Source: Thinopyrum elongatum
Taxonomy: Eukaryota > Streptophyta > Magnoliopsida > Poales > Poaceae
Length of the DNA stretch: 64,000 bases
Direction of reading: 5' to 3'
Assembly: GCA_011799875.1 (NCBI GenBank)
Contig: CM022303.1
Location: forward strand, 730,132,340-730,196,339
The position numbers were made by a program, and so were the translations under genes. Positions 11,659 through 24,179 of the stretch are shown one piece after another. Numbering within the stretch: the first letter of the stretch is position 1; every line of letters begins with the position of its first letter. The notes under the pieces were generated by a model. That model ran no database searches. It was not told where the DNA came from and saw only the letters and a list, made by a program, of their open reading frames with translations.

Positions 11659-14600
11659 ATGGCGAGTATCGTAAATGTGCATCATGTGGACTTTGTCTCC
11701 TTTGAGAAGGGAGACGCGGAGTATGGTGACCCGAAGAAGAAGCCGGTAGTGATGGTGTTTCCCACAAGTCCTAGCCTTGAGGAGGTTGTGGTTGATATTC
11801 GAAGAAGGTTGAATTGGATGGAAGAAAGCGATGGAGTAGACTTAATCGGAAGGTATAATGTTGGGTATGGGCAACATATTCGTTGGAAGATAATGCCTCT
11901 TAACTCCGAGTTTCATTGGGAAGCATATAAGGAGAGTGTGTTGGCCTCACAAGATAAATCATTTGAGTTATTTGCCACAAAGGTTGTTCATGCCATACCT
12001 CACATTGATTTGAATCGGTGTGCATCTTCATGTGATGTTAGAAGCCCGGTTCGAGATTCACAACATGTTAATCTGGATGTGTATGACACAACAATGAGCC
12101 AACCTCCAATCACCCAACCTTTGAGCCCCGTCGGGAATGACCAAGTTGATAATGAAGACTTGCACATGGATGGTGGTGAGTTTGAGGGTGACGAATCAAA
12201 GGCTTATCTTCGTGACCATTATGTTGGCGATGTTGAGGCAAATTGCATGGAAGAGGACATGGACCATGACATTCCATACAATATGTCCTATGCGTGGGAT
12301 TCGGAGGATGAAGCCTGGATGAAGAAATAGATGAGGATGGTTTGACGGCTAAAGAAGGCAATGCTTTCAAGAAGGTAATAGGCCGTAGTCACAAGACATC
12401 ATTGTTCCGTGATCTAAGCCTAGCCGATAAGGCGATTGTTGATGGTGGCACAAGTAAAATTCTTGCACCAAGGTTAACTTCAAAGCGAGATACCAAAGCA
12501 AGTGTGTATGGTGTTAGTGATGGAACAATCTTTGAAAGCTTGGTAGAACTTCAAATATGGGCCAAGGACTACGCGGTTAAGTTTCATCGGCCATTCTTTG
12601 TGGAGAAGTCAAACTCCAAAGTGCGTTATGTGGTCAAATGTGAGGAACACAAGAATCATTGCCCTTGGGTTATACTTGCAAGATGTGTCAAAGGCGGGCC
12701 ACAATGGAAGATTATAAGTTCCGTGTTTCACCATCGATGTAGTGGCAAGGATATTGACGATGCTAATGTAAAGGATGATCACCGTCAATTGACCTCCAAA
12801 TTCATTGCATATCGATTTTCACCCTCCATAAAGATACTCCCGACATATCCCATTTGGGCGTTGATGGAGATGGTGAAGGAGGTTTTTGGGTACACGGTGA
12901 AGTATGGGAAGGCATGGAAGGCCAAGCAAGCTGCCTTTGAGATATTGTACGGTGGTTGGGAAGAATCATACAACCGCCTCGCGATGGTGTTGAAAGCGAT
13001 GGCGGCGGAAAATCCTGGCATGTACTATGTGGTGGAGCCAGATGGTCTGAGAACAAGGATATACAACGATGCAACCGTTCGAATATTTGGACGTGCATTC
13101 TGGACTTTTGAGCCATGCATTAGGGCCTTCAAGCATTGTAGGCCGGTTATGTCCGTGGATGGCACATTTTTGACTGGCCAGTTCAATGGAACATTGTTGA
13201 TCGCCGTTGCTAATGATGGTGGTGACAAATTGGTTCCATTGGCTTTCGCTTTGGTGTCGGCGGAGAACAATGACAACTGGGAGTGGTTTCTTAGTCTAGT
13301 GAGGACCAAGGTAATTGGACCTCAAAGAGAGGTTTGCATCATCTCGGACCGCCACCCAGGGATACTCAATGCAGTGGAGATTGACATTCCAGGACATCCT
13401 CGCGTGCACCATAGGTGGTGCATGAGACATTTTGTGTCTAACTTTTACCGAGCATGTGGAGACAAGGAGTTGCCTGACCTTCTTCATGATTGTTGTCTCG
13501 CATTCACCACTAGACATTTCGAGAAATTCTGGGACAAAGTGTATGCCAAAGCAAACAATGGTGACAAAGAATTCCTAAACAGGAATCTTGCCGCTAAAGG
13601 AAAGTGGGCACGGGCTTTTGACAACGATGGAGTGAGGTACGGTGACATGACAAACAACATGGCTGAATGTTTCAACATGGTGCTAAAGGGTGTCCGTGCA
13701 TTGCCGGTGACAGCAATAGTAGAGTATACATTCTAGAAGTTGAATGTCTATTTTCAAAAGTATAGTGAAGAAACATCCAACTTGATGTCCGGGAAAAACA
13801 AGACCAAAAAGATGTACAAGTATCCACCAAAGGTCGACGATTGGATGGAATACCAAGCAAGGAAGGCAGATGCACACAAAATCCAGTCCTTTGATAACAT
13901 AGAATTGATTTACCATGTTGATGAGCACGGTGGAATGTCGCGTGACAGCGTGCCATATGGAGGTGGCTCCTTCAAGGTATATCTCAAGATGGGTGCGTGT
14001 TCATGCGAGAGGCCTACATTGTATCATCTCCCGTGCTCTCACTTGATGGCTGCATCTCGCACTAGAAATTTGAGTGTCAACATGACCAACAATGTAAGAT
14101 TGGAGGAGTATTCGATCGATGCGATCAAAAATACATGGGCTGCGAGGTTTCATCCCTATCTAGACCAATCTAAATGGCCGGAATACCATGGACCCCCCAC
14201 TATACCCTGATTTGGAAATGAAGGTGGTGACACGTGGAAGACGGAAGACAAAGCGTTTCCTGGGTGACATGGATGATTGGGGTGGTGGATTCCGTAAGGA
14301 ATGCGGGAGCCAACATTTCGCAGAGCCTCGTGATATCAGCCGTTGCGGTGAATGTAACAACGAGGGGCACAATAATAGAGTTTGTAGCTCAAGGGGCAAA
14401 AGAAAGAGATCAAAATGAGATGGTGATGGTGGTGTTAGCCACGGTGACGGTTGTGCTCGAGGACGTGGCTGTGATGACGGTGGTGCTCGAGGACGTGGCC
14501 ATGCTGACGGTGGAGCTCGAGGACGTGGCCGTGCTGACGGTGGTGCTCGAGGACGTGGCCGTGCTGACGGTGGAGCTCGAGGACGTGGCCGTGGTGATGG

Positions 14601-14727
14601 TAGTGCTCGAGGACGTGGCCGTGGTGACAGTGGTGCTCGAGGACGTGGCCGTGGTGATGGTGGTGCTCGAGGACGTGGCCGTGGTGATGGTGGTGGTCGA
14701 GGCTTCGCTTGTTGGCTTGGGGTGTGA
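11659..14727 (+). pseudogene. MuDR-type MULE transposase, four lesions
   Basis: The start ATG (MASIVNVHHVDFV) follows a likely 3' splice site. The N-terminal part (11659-12310) is acidic. A frameshift at about 12312 moves the frame to 12315-13733, which holds the plant MuDR DNA-binding domain (about 12510-12760) and the MULE DDE core: D in SVDGTFL (13158), D in IISDRHPG (13347) and E in NNMAECFN (13665). A TAG at 13734-13736 interrupts; the same frame continues with the SWIM zinc finger CSCERPTLYHLPCSH (about 13998-14042). A slip in the C6 run at about 14191 shifts to the frame with the zinc knuckle CGECNNEGHNNRVC (about 14345-14386). A TGA at 14416-14418 then precedes an RG-rich repeat tail ending at 14727. 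Catalytic residues are all present, but the four breaks make this copy inactive unless sequence errors are involved. Confidence 0.92.
14437..14705 (+). repeat. 30-bp coding minisatellite, about 9 units
   Basis: Exactly 30-bp period; each unit encodes GDGGARGRGR-type residues in the frame of the upstream zinc knuckle. It gives the transposase an RG/RGG-like basic tail if the TGA at 14416 is ignored. RGG-type tails commonly bind RNA or DNA (family knowledge; function here inferred). Confidence 0.9.
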
Positions 14728-14989
14728 AACTAATGCATGTGTGGAACTTCTGTATGTCGTGAATCTTTTGGGTGGTCGAACTTATGTATGTTGTGAACCT
14801 TTTGGGTGGTTGAACTATGTATGTGTGGAACTAATGTAAGTCATGAACTTATGTATGTGTGGAATCAATGTATGTGGTGGTTGAACTTATGTATGTCAGG
14901 AAGTTATGATGAAAACTGAAACTATGTAAGTTACAAAAAAAAAACAAAAACCACATAAGTTACAAAAAACAGAGAAGTGAATGTCATGC

Positions 14990-15385
14990 CGCCCTATCTT
15001 AGGGCGCCATGCTAGTAAGTGTGGCGCCCTAGGCCAGGGCGTCACACATGGCGCCCAGAAAAAATCCATGGCGCCCCCAACATCAGGAGTTTAAAATGTT
15101 TGGACTTAGCCATTTTCGACGACCATGGCGCCCTGGGCCAGGGCGTCATACATGGCGCCCAGAAAAAATGCATGGCGCCCCCAACATCAGGAGCTTAAAA
15201 TGTTTGGACTTAGCCATTTTCGACGACCATGGCGCCCTGGGCCAGGGCGTCATACATGGCGCCCCCAACATCAGGAGCTTAAAATGTTTGGACTTAGCCA
15301 TTTTCGACGACCATGGCGCCCTAGTCTGGGGCGCTGTGCTGGCAAAGCATGGCGCCCTGGGCTGGGGCGCCATCCTGTCAACTGG
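14990..15385. repeat. Tandem array built from MULE terminal-repeat words
   Basis: Three units of about 85-104 bp (starts near 15048, 15151 and 15255) share CCATGGCGCCCTGGGCCAGG and the stretch CATCAGGAG..TTTGGACTTAGCCATTTTCGACGACC. The GGCGCC(C)(T)GG words also fill the element's terminal repeats. The array lies between the two genes, at their shared 3' side. Confidence 0.85.
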
Positions 15386-15685
15386 CCCAGTTCTGTTTTT
15401 GTTTTTTATTTTGATGAGAATGCTACAAAGTTTCCGACAATAAGTGTTGACAGACATTAATGACACACATCAAAGTTTCCAACAAATAAGGTCACGACAT
15501 CTAGTTTTGGAAAAATCCTACAAGTCCTCGACAAACATAATTTCACGGCATCTAGTTTTGGACAAATACTACATCAACTTGACAACAAATGCATCATTTC
15601 CTTCCTTTCCCCCTCTTAGCCGATGCACCATCCTTCCCCTTCACTAAGCGCCTCTCCTCTGCAGCTACGGCACCTCCTCTTCCTC

Positions 15686-17979
15686 CTAATCCTCTGAGGC
15701 GGCCTCGATCACCGGGTCCTTACGTGCCTTCCTTGCGTATTTGTCCGGAGTATACTTTCCACACCTTTGACTAGGCTGAGGCGCATCGGGCATCTGCGAG
15801 GTGTTAATCTCATCATGCGTCTGTTCATCCCCCTCCTCCCCCTCGTCATGAACCAATTCGTCACCTTGCTGCTGGGTGCCGGTTGATGATGATCTCGACC
15901 TCGAAGCAGTAGGGGCGGCGACATCGGTGGAGCGGCAGCCTAGTAGAGCACCAAGGCCACGTGCACAAGACATGCTCCGCTATGAAATAACATATCATCA
16001 AGTTAGGAGATATACCTCAAAAATGTGTATGGGAAGCAAATTATCAAATGTCATACCTCAACAAAAGCTTTAAGCTTGTTGTACGACTCTTCACCTGGAG
16101 GGTAGTTGAGTGCCTCGCCGGCGTCGTTGACATGCTTCGAGAGCTCGTTTTGCTGTTTGACACAATAGGACAAATCATTTTGGCACAATGTAGGCAAGCA
16201 TATAGAGATAATGGTAACTTACCACAAAGCGGATAGGTGGCGCCGATTCATACCGTCTACCATCTCTAATGAGCCTGTTGTACTCCATATTGGCCATCCG
16301 ATCAAAACTTGGATTGGGTTCATGTAATATGTCCCCTGGCTGAAATGCGGGTGCGTTAAGTTGAGTACGTGCAACGGAACTAAATCACACGAGATAATTG
16401 AATGCTTCCGTATCAAAAGGCCGTGGGGGAGGCTTAGAAGTGGGTTGACACAATGAAAGCTCAATCTTATTGAGCTTGTGCTTGAACTCCTGGATATACA
16501 TGTCATGCTCTCGATCCCATTTTTTTTATACTCTTCTGCTTCATCTTGTCGAGACTGCATAGCATTTGACAAATGCATTTTCGTTACTATCTTGAAAACA
16601 ATGGAGAAAGCATTTGAAGTGCTAAGCACTTACCTATGCAAATGTAGCGAAGTGTCCTTGTACTTCGGCGGGGTCTCTTGAAATAAGCCAAACTGTGTCA
16701 TAACTCGTTGTGGCTGATAAAACTCAACAGCATAATAACAAATCAACGGGAAACACATCCGCCATAGAAGTGCTTCCTGTAGACACTTTGGGTTAAGTCT
16801 GAAAGTAATAAAACCAGCTCCCCTACCAATGTTGCCCTCCGTTCCATAGCGGTTCCCAGGTAACCTATAAGCAAAGATTAAGAGAAAACTACATTGTTAG
16901 TATGATTTTTGGAAAACCGAAGAAACCGAAGAGACAAAGCAAGAAGCTACTAAGATAACCTGCTCCGGGGTCATGATGTCAAGCTCGTTGCAGTAGTGCA
17001 AATACATGGTCTTTGAATTGCCAACAAAACCTTCAACCTTGTCCCACTTATACGCCCATGTAGGCATATGGTCCGGGTCATCATGATCATCCCACGGGTC
17101 ATAACCCTTTGGTGTCGGCCGCCCCACTGGCAAGTGCTCCCAACTCCAGGTCGATAATAGAAGCATCGGACCACCGATGTTGGCTTCCTTTGACTCTACG
17201 ACGTTTCTTGGATTCGTGCCCCTACGGCACGCCTCGTCCGGCTACACACAAACAAGAAATATGTCATTACAAAGTAGAGAAAATTTCTACATGGTGAACA
17301 CACCATTATAAGCAAAACTACTTACCTGACGATACAAATAAGCCAATGCCGCCGTACCCCAACTGAGTCCATGGTCCCACCCAGCAAACAACTTAAGCCA
17401 CATAAAGGAAGCGTTCACGCCAGTGCCGTAAGAGAAAAGAGTCTGGCTGACTACATACCACAAGTATGCCCTGGTATACTACTGCACTGTTTCATCGTCC
17501 ACATCAGCCGGGCATTCCCCAAAGTGTTCAGCAATCCAATGATAACTTGCACCGACGGACTTCCCTTGTACCCCTGGCTCCCTCCCTATGAGTCCAACCA
17601 TAATCTCATGCCATCCATCAGAATCTGTGCTAAAACAAATAGGCTCTCCTTTGATGGGAAGTCCAGTGATCAGAGAAACATCCTGCAAAGTGACCGTCAT
17701 CTCCCCAGCATAGAAGTGAAAAGTATGTGTCTCAGGGCATCATCGGTCAATGAGTGTCGTGATCGCACAAGGGTTCATCTTCGGCATGGAACGAGACACG
17801 AGTGAGATGAAAGGGAGAAGCCCGGTTTTCCGGATATACTTCGTGTATCGCTCGTCATATTCCATCTTGTCATGAACCGAACCGGACCTCAGGTGAAGCT
17901 GATCAAAAACCCTTCCTTCATCTGCCATGAACCATCCACCATGCATTTGATCGTACGATGGATTGATAAGAGAAGCCAT
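15686..17979 (-). pseudogene. Plant mobile domain (PMD) gene of the MULE, six exons, broken
   Basis: Minus-strand exons with clean splice signals: 17979-17326 (donor GTAAGT), 17241-16960, 16864-16634 (donor GTAAGT), about 16550-16223 (donor GTAAGT), 16152-16057 and 15979-15686. Exon 1 starts MASLINPSYDQMHGGWFMAD and contains the PMD signature MTVTLQDVSLITGLPIKGEP; exon 2 has WSWEHLPVGRP; exon 3 has YYAVEFYQPQRVMTQFGLF. These match the MAIN/MAIL1 aminotransferase-like plant mobile domain (PF10536 family), known both in host nuclear silencing proteins and inside transposons. Lesions: TGA at 17740-17742, TAG at 17479-17481, TGA at 16385-16387 and a slip in the A8 run at about 16518. The C-terminal exon is low complexity (SRSRSSSTGTQQQGDE...). 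It is convergent with the transposase and enclosed by the same terminal repeats, so it is element cargo. Confidence 0.88.
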
Positions 17980-18574
17980 CCTGCAAATTACAAATGTATA
18001 TCGTAAGTCCTATTGCCAAACATATGCAAGAACATACATACATACATACAAGTGCAAATGTCCATATCCATACAATAATTTCTTTTACACCAAATTGGCG
18101 CATACATGTGTAAGCATTCATCAATAAAGTGTCTATCCAACAAATACAAGTCCTAGTTCATACCTAAAATTTCACTAAACATACTAATCCTATCATGTCC
18201 CCAACCATGCCATAAACAAAATCCCTAGTCATACCTACAAATTTCCTCACCATACAAATGCTAACAAACCCCTATCCATACACCATCAAATACCTCACAT
18301 ATCCCCATCCATACATCATTTTAATCTAACAAATCCCTAAAAAGAGCATGAAGTAGTGTTTCTCCAATGCGAGGATTTAGACCAATAAAACAAGAGGAGA
18401 GGGAGAGGAATACCTTGAGGATGGGAAGGGGAATAAGATCCACCCTTTTCCCCCTTGGATCCAGCACTTGAGCCCGCGGATCTGAGAGGAGGGATAGAGG
18501 GGCGACGGGGGGGAGGGAGAATAGAACGAGAACAGAGAAGAAAGGGAGGGGCGACGCGGATAAGAACGAAGGGG

Positions 18575-18836
18575 CATGGCGCCCTGGCCCAAGGTGCCAT
18601 ACAACTAAGCATAGCGCCCCTCGGCGGGACGCTATGCTCCGTCAACTCGGCCCGCTTGCAGTCGTCGTGGCAGGTCAACGCGAACCATATGGCGCCTTTG
18701 ACCAGGGCGTCGTGGTGTTTAGCATGGTGCCCCGGATGCGGGCGTCATGCAGGTATGGCCAATTTGTGAAATATTTTGAAAACAGGGTCATTTTGTGCTG
18801 AACTTTGGCCAAAGGGCCAGTTTTGTGATTTTTCAC
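18575..18836 (-). repeat. MULE right terminal inverted repeat
   Basis: Inverted copy of the left end with scattered substitutions. It sits upstream of the PMD gene, so each gene's leader starts next to one terminal repeat, as in MuDR where the repeats hold the promoters (known for MuDR, inferred here). Confidence 0.85.
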
Positions 18837-18949
18837 TCAGCATACTGTTGGTGTTGTGCATGTGACTGGTGCAGGAGGGATGGCGGTCCTCGAGGAGCTC
18901 AGGAACCTTACCCAATTACGCAAGCTCGTGGTGTCCGGCCAATGTTGAA

Positions 18950-19415
18950 GATATCGCTTATCATTTGCATTTCGGTTAGCTGGGATTAGAGATTAATCAG
19001 AAATCAGCCGATTAATCGATTTTATCGGTTGACTATTAATCGGCCATTTTTTGCAAATCTCAGATTCCCAACACTAAAATATGCTATATTAAACACCAAA
19101 ACAATATTGGACAGAAGTGTTACCTTGATTCCTAGTCTTTGAATCCTCGTATAATGACAAACAAAATAGGAAAACAGTACATATTGCGTAACAAGGTCCA
19201 CAAAACACAAATAAACATCATTTTTGCAAACATAGTGCTAAGAATTGGTCCGATTTATCGGTAGATTCCTGATAAATCGCTTGTCAGAGCGATAAATTGG
19301 CCCAAAAGATAAACGGTGAGGATAAGGCATAATTTATCGATCAACCCCGAGTAGCGATAAATCAGATGATAAATCGGTGAATCGGATGATTTTTTGAACA
19401 GTGCTACTCTGAGGT
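18950..19415. repeat. Insertion of unknown family with GATAAATCG/ATTAATCG words
   Basis: AT-rich DNA splits the NLR exon. Its ends are rich in inverted TTAATCG / CGATAAAT words (18975-19045 and 19250-19390), as in subterminal regions of some hAT-like elements. I found no convincing terminal repeat or target duplication. Confidence 0.35.
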
Positions 19416-19536
19416 TCAACCCAATCCATCTTTTATTTCTTTTTCCTTCCGATACTAAAAAAAGATTGAGCTATTTCGAGAAATATATTAAACCAACTCC
19501 AATCCTTTTACCAATTAACATCCTAGAAGATTTCAC

Positions 19537-19753
<217 letters not shown>

Positions 19754-20213
19754 TCAGTCATCTCGGGTCACGGCCATCTCGGGTCCTAAAGAGGAGGAGG
19801 GTGTGTTTGCTCCTCCTTTCGGTGACATCTACGAGCCACCAGACCCTACAGAGCCTTAAGTTTTATGGGATGTTCATGTATCAAGCAGCTAGGCAATCTG
19901 AGAAAGGTTCATCTTGAGTTGACAATATCAACACAAGAGGACATAGACAGCCTTATGGAATTGTCATGTCAGGATAAATTTCATCATCTTTGTGTCAAGC
20001 CCATTCAAGATGGCGTACTCCATTATGGTCAATGGGAGAAATGGTGGTGGTGGGCATGAATTCAAAGCCACCACAGTCCTCAAGATTGATTGCAGTAGCT
20101 ACAAGTTGGCGATAGTTTTTGGACCGTGGATACCGTGATATGCTGAGGCGATATTGGTTCACTGCTCTACTGAGGTGTCTTTGGAGGTCTCTGCACTATT
20201 TGACAGGTTAAAT

Positions 20214-20645
20214 TGTTAGATTGATCTCTTCCCCAATGGGCCCAACGGCCCATTGGACCCTTGACCCACGCCCTGATCGGGGTCGTCCAGCCCAAGCAAG
20301 GCTGGTGGGCCCCTGTCGCGCAGTGCCATATAGAGGAGGTGGGGACCACGGCACAAGGTAGAGGTTCGCCGCCGCCACTGTTCCCCACTCCTAACCCTAG
20401 TCCGATCGAGAGGGAGGCGCTGTAGCGATGGGAAGCGCCATCAGCCACTTCACCATCGACCTCTCTGCCATCACCGGCCACCGTCACCATGGCCGGCTCC
20501 GGAACTACCTCGCAGTCGCCCTCTACACCGACCATCATCGACGAACCAGCGATGGCCGGAAGGCTAAGGTACACACCTGAATACAGATCATAGACACTTC
20601 CATCTACACCGAAACCCTAGCCTAGCAGATCCTATGATCTTAACA
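20214..20645 (+). repeat. Copia 5' LTR (432 bp)
   Basis: Bounded by TG...CA. Differs from the 3' LTR by scattered substitutions and an extra ~21 bp in the 3' copy (CTGCCCATGAGCAGACCTTC region, about 32826-32846). Confidence 0.92.
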
Positions 20646-20660
20646 TTGGTATCAGATGCA
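20646..20660 (+). promoter_or_regulatory. Copia primer-binding site
   Basis: TTGGTATCAGATGC directly after the 5' LTR; TGGTATCAGA is complementary to the 3' end of initiator tRNA-Met, the usual primer for plant copia reverse transcription. Confidence 0.9.
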
Positions 20661-23600
20661 AACACTAGGCTTAGTTTTTGGGTAGAAACAGGGAAAAGCA
20701 ACCCTTCCTTACCAGATCGGATCGAATCCGATGCAAACGTTCCTGTCCAAGACCCCGTCGGGGAAAAGTGGCACCACCACCGACCCGCTTGACGGCGGCG
20801 CCCTCTCCTTCGGGAGCTCGCGCGCGCCGGCAAGGGGGACTGTAGGAGCGCCGCCGCGGCATGAAGGACCATCGCCGTCGCGTAGCAGGGGGATTAGAGG
20901 AGGTCGCTCTCTCTCTCTCTCTGTCTAAGGAGGTGGTGGATCAGAGAATGGAAAGAGGGGAGGGGGAAGGAGAGAAAGAGCCGCGACGTGGTGGCTCTCG
21001 CCGCCGTTGCCGACGGCCAGGGCGGCCGGCCGGAGCACAGCTCCTTGTCTCCACTGTCACCAGAGAGAGACGATGGGGATCGAGAGAGAACGAGAAAGGA
21101 GAGGACGGGATCGCGAGTGCGGCGCTAGGTTTCGGTCGGGGGGATCGGCCTCCCAGTTTTGACCAACCGAAACCCACGCTCGGTCGTCCGATCTCACTGA
21201 ACAGTCCAGATCGAATCCCTAGCTCCGCCCCGGGCTTTTGGGCCGAAAGCAAAGGTGGGCTCCCAGCCGATGGCCCAGGCCAGAGAGGCGCGCGCTCGCT
21301 GCGGGCCTTTTGGGCCGGCAGGCGCAGCAGCGCGCACTGGGCCGAGGCTGGCGCGGCTGCTGTGTTTTTTCTGTTTTTGTCCTTTTTTTTGGGCAAAGTT
21401 GAAACAGTTTTCTTTCTATTCAAAATTATTCAAAGAATACTTTGTTTAGAAAATAGAAAAGTGACAGAGATGCTTCTGAAAAGTAAAAGGTTCATGAATT
21501 TTTTATTCATGTTTTTCCGCTGCAAATAAAAATAAAAATTGCTCTTTTAAAAGTGAATAGAACTAAAGTGAAAGATTAAATTGTTGCTTCTCTAATGCAA
21601 TTTTGAACCAACCGGTTAAAATTGCTTAGAAAGTAAAAGAGTACAGAATTGTTTCTGAATAGAATATTGTAAAGTTTCCGCTGCAAAGTGAAAGTTTTAT
21701 CCTCCAATTAAATTGGAACCAACGGGAACATTTAATTGGAAGAACTGTTCTTAGCAATGTTTTTCCCTATGGGTGAAAGCAGATTCAGATAGTTTCTGCT
21801 ATGACAAAAGAAAGATATTTGTTTTAAAGTTAAAATATGATATTGTTATTTTCTGACCAACGTTGATGATAACAGTACTATAATTCTATGAGTCTTATGT
21901 TCAAAGCTTAAATCTCTGATAAATTTCGTATCAAAGTGATCAATTTTCAGAGAACAGATAAAGATCAAGAAATGCTCTTGAACTAGAGAAATGTATATTT
22001 CTTGTTCCCACTGCAATAAAGTTGATGATGATTATTATTTCTTAGTAAAGTTGTTTAACAGAAATACTATCATCACATTGTTTATGAGTTATATGCATTA
22101 TTTCCATTTCCGCCCAACGGTGACATGGAATTAATGTAGAAGGATAATGTTTTATTCTAATTCTACCCAACGGTGAATTAGAATATAAAAGAAAGTTTTA
22201 AAAGTTTAATGTGCATATTTTTAACCAGATCAACATGGGGTTATTTTATGCTCATTATTGTTGATTATTGGCTAATTTTTCCATGCTTTCATTCGTGAAA
22301 GCGAATGGCTGGGTACTTGTGACCCGAAAGATGACCAAGAAAGGTCATAACGTGAGGGAGTATGTTCTCTCTAAAGAATGGGTTCAAAAGAAAAGAGATA
22401 GATCATTGAGAGTCTTGGTTGACGAATGTCTTTCATGTACTCTCTATGAAGAAGATTTTTCAGTCAACATGATTTGAGATGAAACAAGCAACATGCGTGT
22501 TTAATTTGACCAACGTCGGATCAAGCATGTGTGTCAAAGTGCATTCGGATTTATTTCTAAATTTGATGATTGAATATGCAGTCAAAAGATCCAATTCTGG
22601 CATTTATGTCCCTTACACGGAATTACCCGCATGGCGGGAAAAGATGATTATGATAAAACCCGCATGACAGGAAAAGTCTGGGAAAATACCTGGGTAACCC
22701 GTATGGCGGCAGAAATTTTGGCAAAGAACTTATCCTGTATGACAGGAGAAATATATGATGACTCATGTGCTTTTAGTGTGTCCCACTCTGGGAGAAAAGT
22801 ATGGAGTAGCTATTATGCTTTCCTAGTATCGACCGTACACCTTATGTGTAACGGTCATTAAGCACTCAATGAATCCAAAGAGAATAAAAGTCACATACGA
22901 ACCTAAAGATAAGAATGGTATGCAAGTGTGACTTGCAAAAGTACTAATGATAAAGAACTCTGTTGAGTTTCTGAAATGGAATGAGGAAAAAGTACTCCCA
23001 TACCAGTTAACAGATAACTTCATTTCGTATGAAGTAATCAGATAAATGAAGTAGATAATCGAAGTTTCCTCAATTCACAAGAGTTATGAATGGTTTTCGA
23101 AATTGTGGCAGAAAAGTTCTTGCCACATTTCGAGGGGAAGAAAGAAATATGAAATAAATTAAGAATGATGAAACTCCCCTATACATTAGATAATGTGATG
23201 CACATTATGCATCTAAAGTGATCCATTAATGAAGAATGTGATCGTCTGGGGAGTACGACGGTCATAATAATACCCCTAAAGAAAAGAAATAGCTGTATTC
23301 CTGGATTTTTTACAGTTCCGAAAGCAGACTAAGGAATACTAAGACGGTGCTTAAAGTGCCATAAAGAAGAAAGTTTTAACAGAATAAGCCCAAATAATAA
23401 AGTTTAAAGATACACCATTTTAGTGAAGATGGAGTAATCTGGGGGAACATGTTGTATGACCTATACAACACCTGTTATTAGCTCTATAAAGGAGGAATGA
23501 GTAAACATGGATCTTGTGATAAAGGTCCCTGTAAAACCTATTGCCTCTTGGAAATGAAAGACTATACAATTAATTTGCCTCTTGGCAATGACAGAACGAC

Positions 23601-24150
23601 AACAACCCCATATGAAAGAAGTGCCAGTACCTGAGACACAGATAGTCTCAAGGATTGAGAAAATCAGATACTTCTGATTACTATAAAGTCTATGTTAGCG
23701 AAATTCAAATGGAGGTTGATCCCACCTCATTTAAAGCGCTCAATCGAGCTTTGAGAAGTGTCAGTTTGTCTAAATGATAAGAGACTATGTGAGATGAAAT
23801 AAAATTGGTGAATCCCAATGATGTTTGGGACTCATAAGTAATTTCCAATGGAGCCAAAACAGTAGGCTGTAAAGGGTCTACAAGGTCAATGTGACTGCAA
23901 AGGAAATATGTAAAGGTGTAAAAGCGCGACTTAAATCAAAATATTTTGTGCAAAGAGAATGAATAGATTACAATGTGTGTTAAGTGGCACATCATGATCG
24001 ACATCATGATCTGAGTTACATCAGATGAAAGCAAAGAACACAAGAGATACTGCTTCAAGAATTTTTTTATGGACTAGAGCAAGTCTCTAGACAGTGGCAT
24101 TTAAAGTTAAAAGAATCAGATGTTATTTTGGGTTAAAGAAAATGAGAGGA
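20661..24150 (+). other. Copia interior, decayed, domains not readable
   Basis: 20661-21350 is a GC-rich leader with a (CT)n tract near 20910. 21400-24150 is AT-rich and full of stops in all frames. Short open parts exist (for example about 22284-22477), but I cannot place gag, protease or integrase with confidence. Confidence 0.5.
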
Positions 24151-24179
24151 AAATTGTATTCGTTCAAAGTTATAGAATA

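Larger units (their letters stand above)
11122..18836. mobile_element. Complete Mutator-like element (MULE) with two genes
   Basis: Both ends begin GTGAAAAATCACAAAACTGG (left from 11122; right, inverted, to 18836) and match closely for about 255 bp, through GACGCCCGCA..., AAAGGCGCCATATGGTTCGC and GGCGCCATGCCCCTT. Long inverted repeats around a MuDR-type transposase define a MULE. The flanks (TACGAATTG left, TCAGCATAC right) are not a matching 9-bp duplication, so the site has decayed or rearranged. Inside are a transposase (plus) and a plant-mobile-domain gene (minus), arranged tail to tail. The right flank runs within 40 bp into an NLR exon, so the element probably entered an intron of that gene. 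Confidence 0.9.

Noticed and set aside
11122..18836. 9-bp MULE target duplication
   Set aside because: TACGAATTG and TCAGCATAC do not match, so I do not claim one.
22268..22861. Small host genes in the copia interior
   Set aside because: Short open stretches lie in decayed retrotransposon DNA between a matched pair of LTRs, with no conserved motif.
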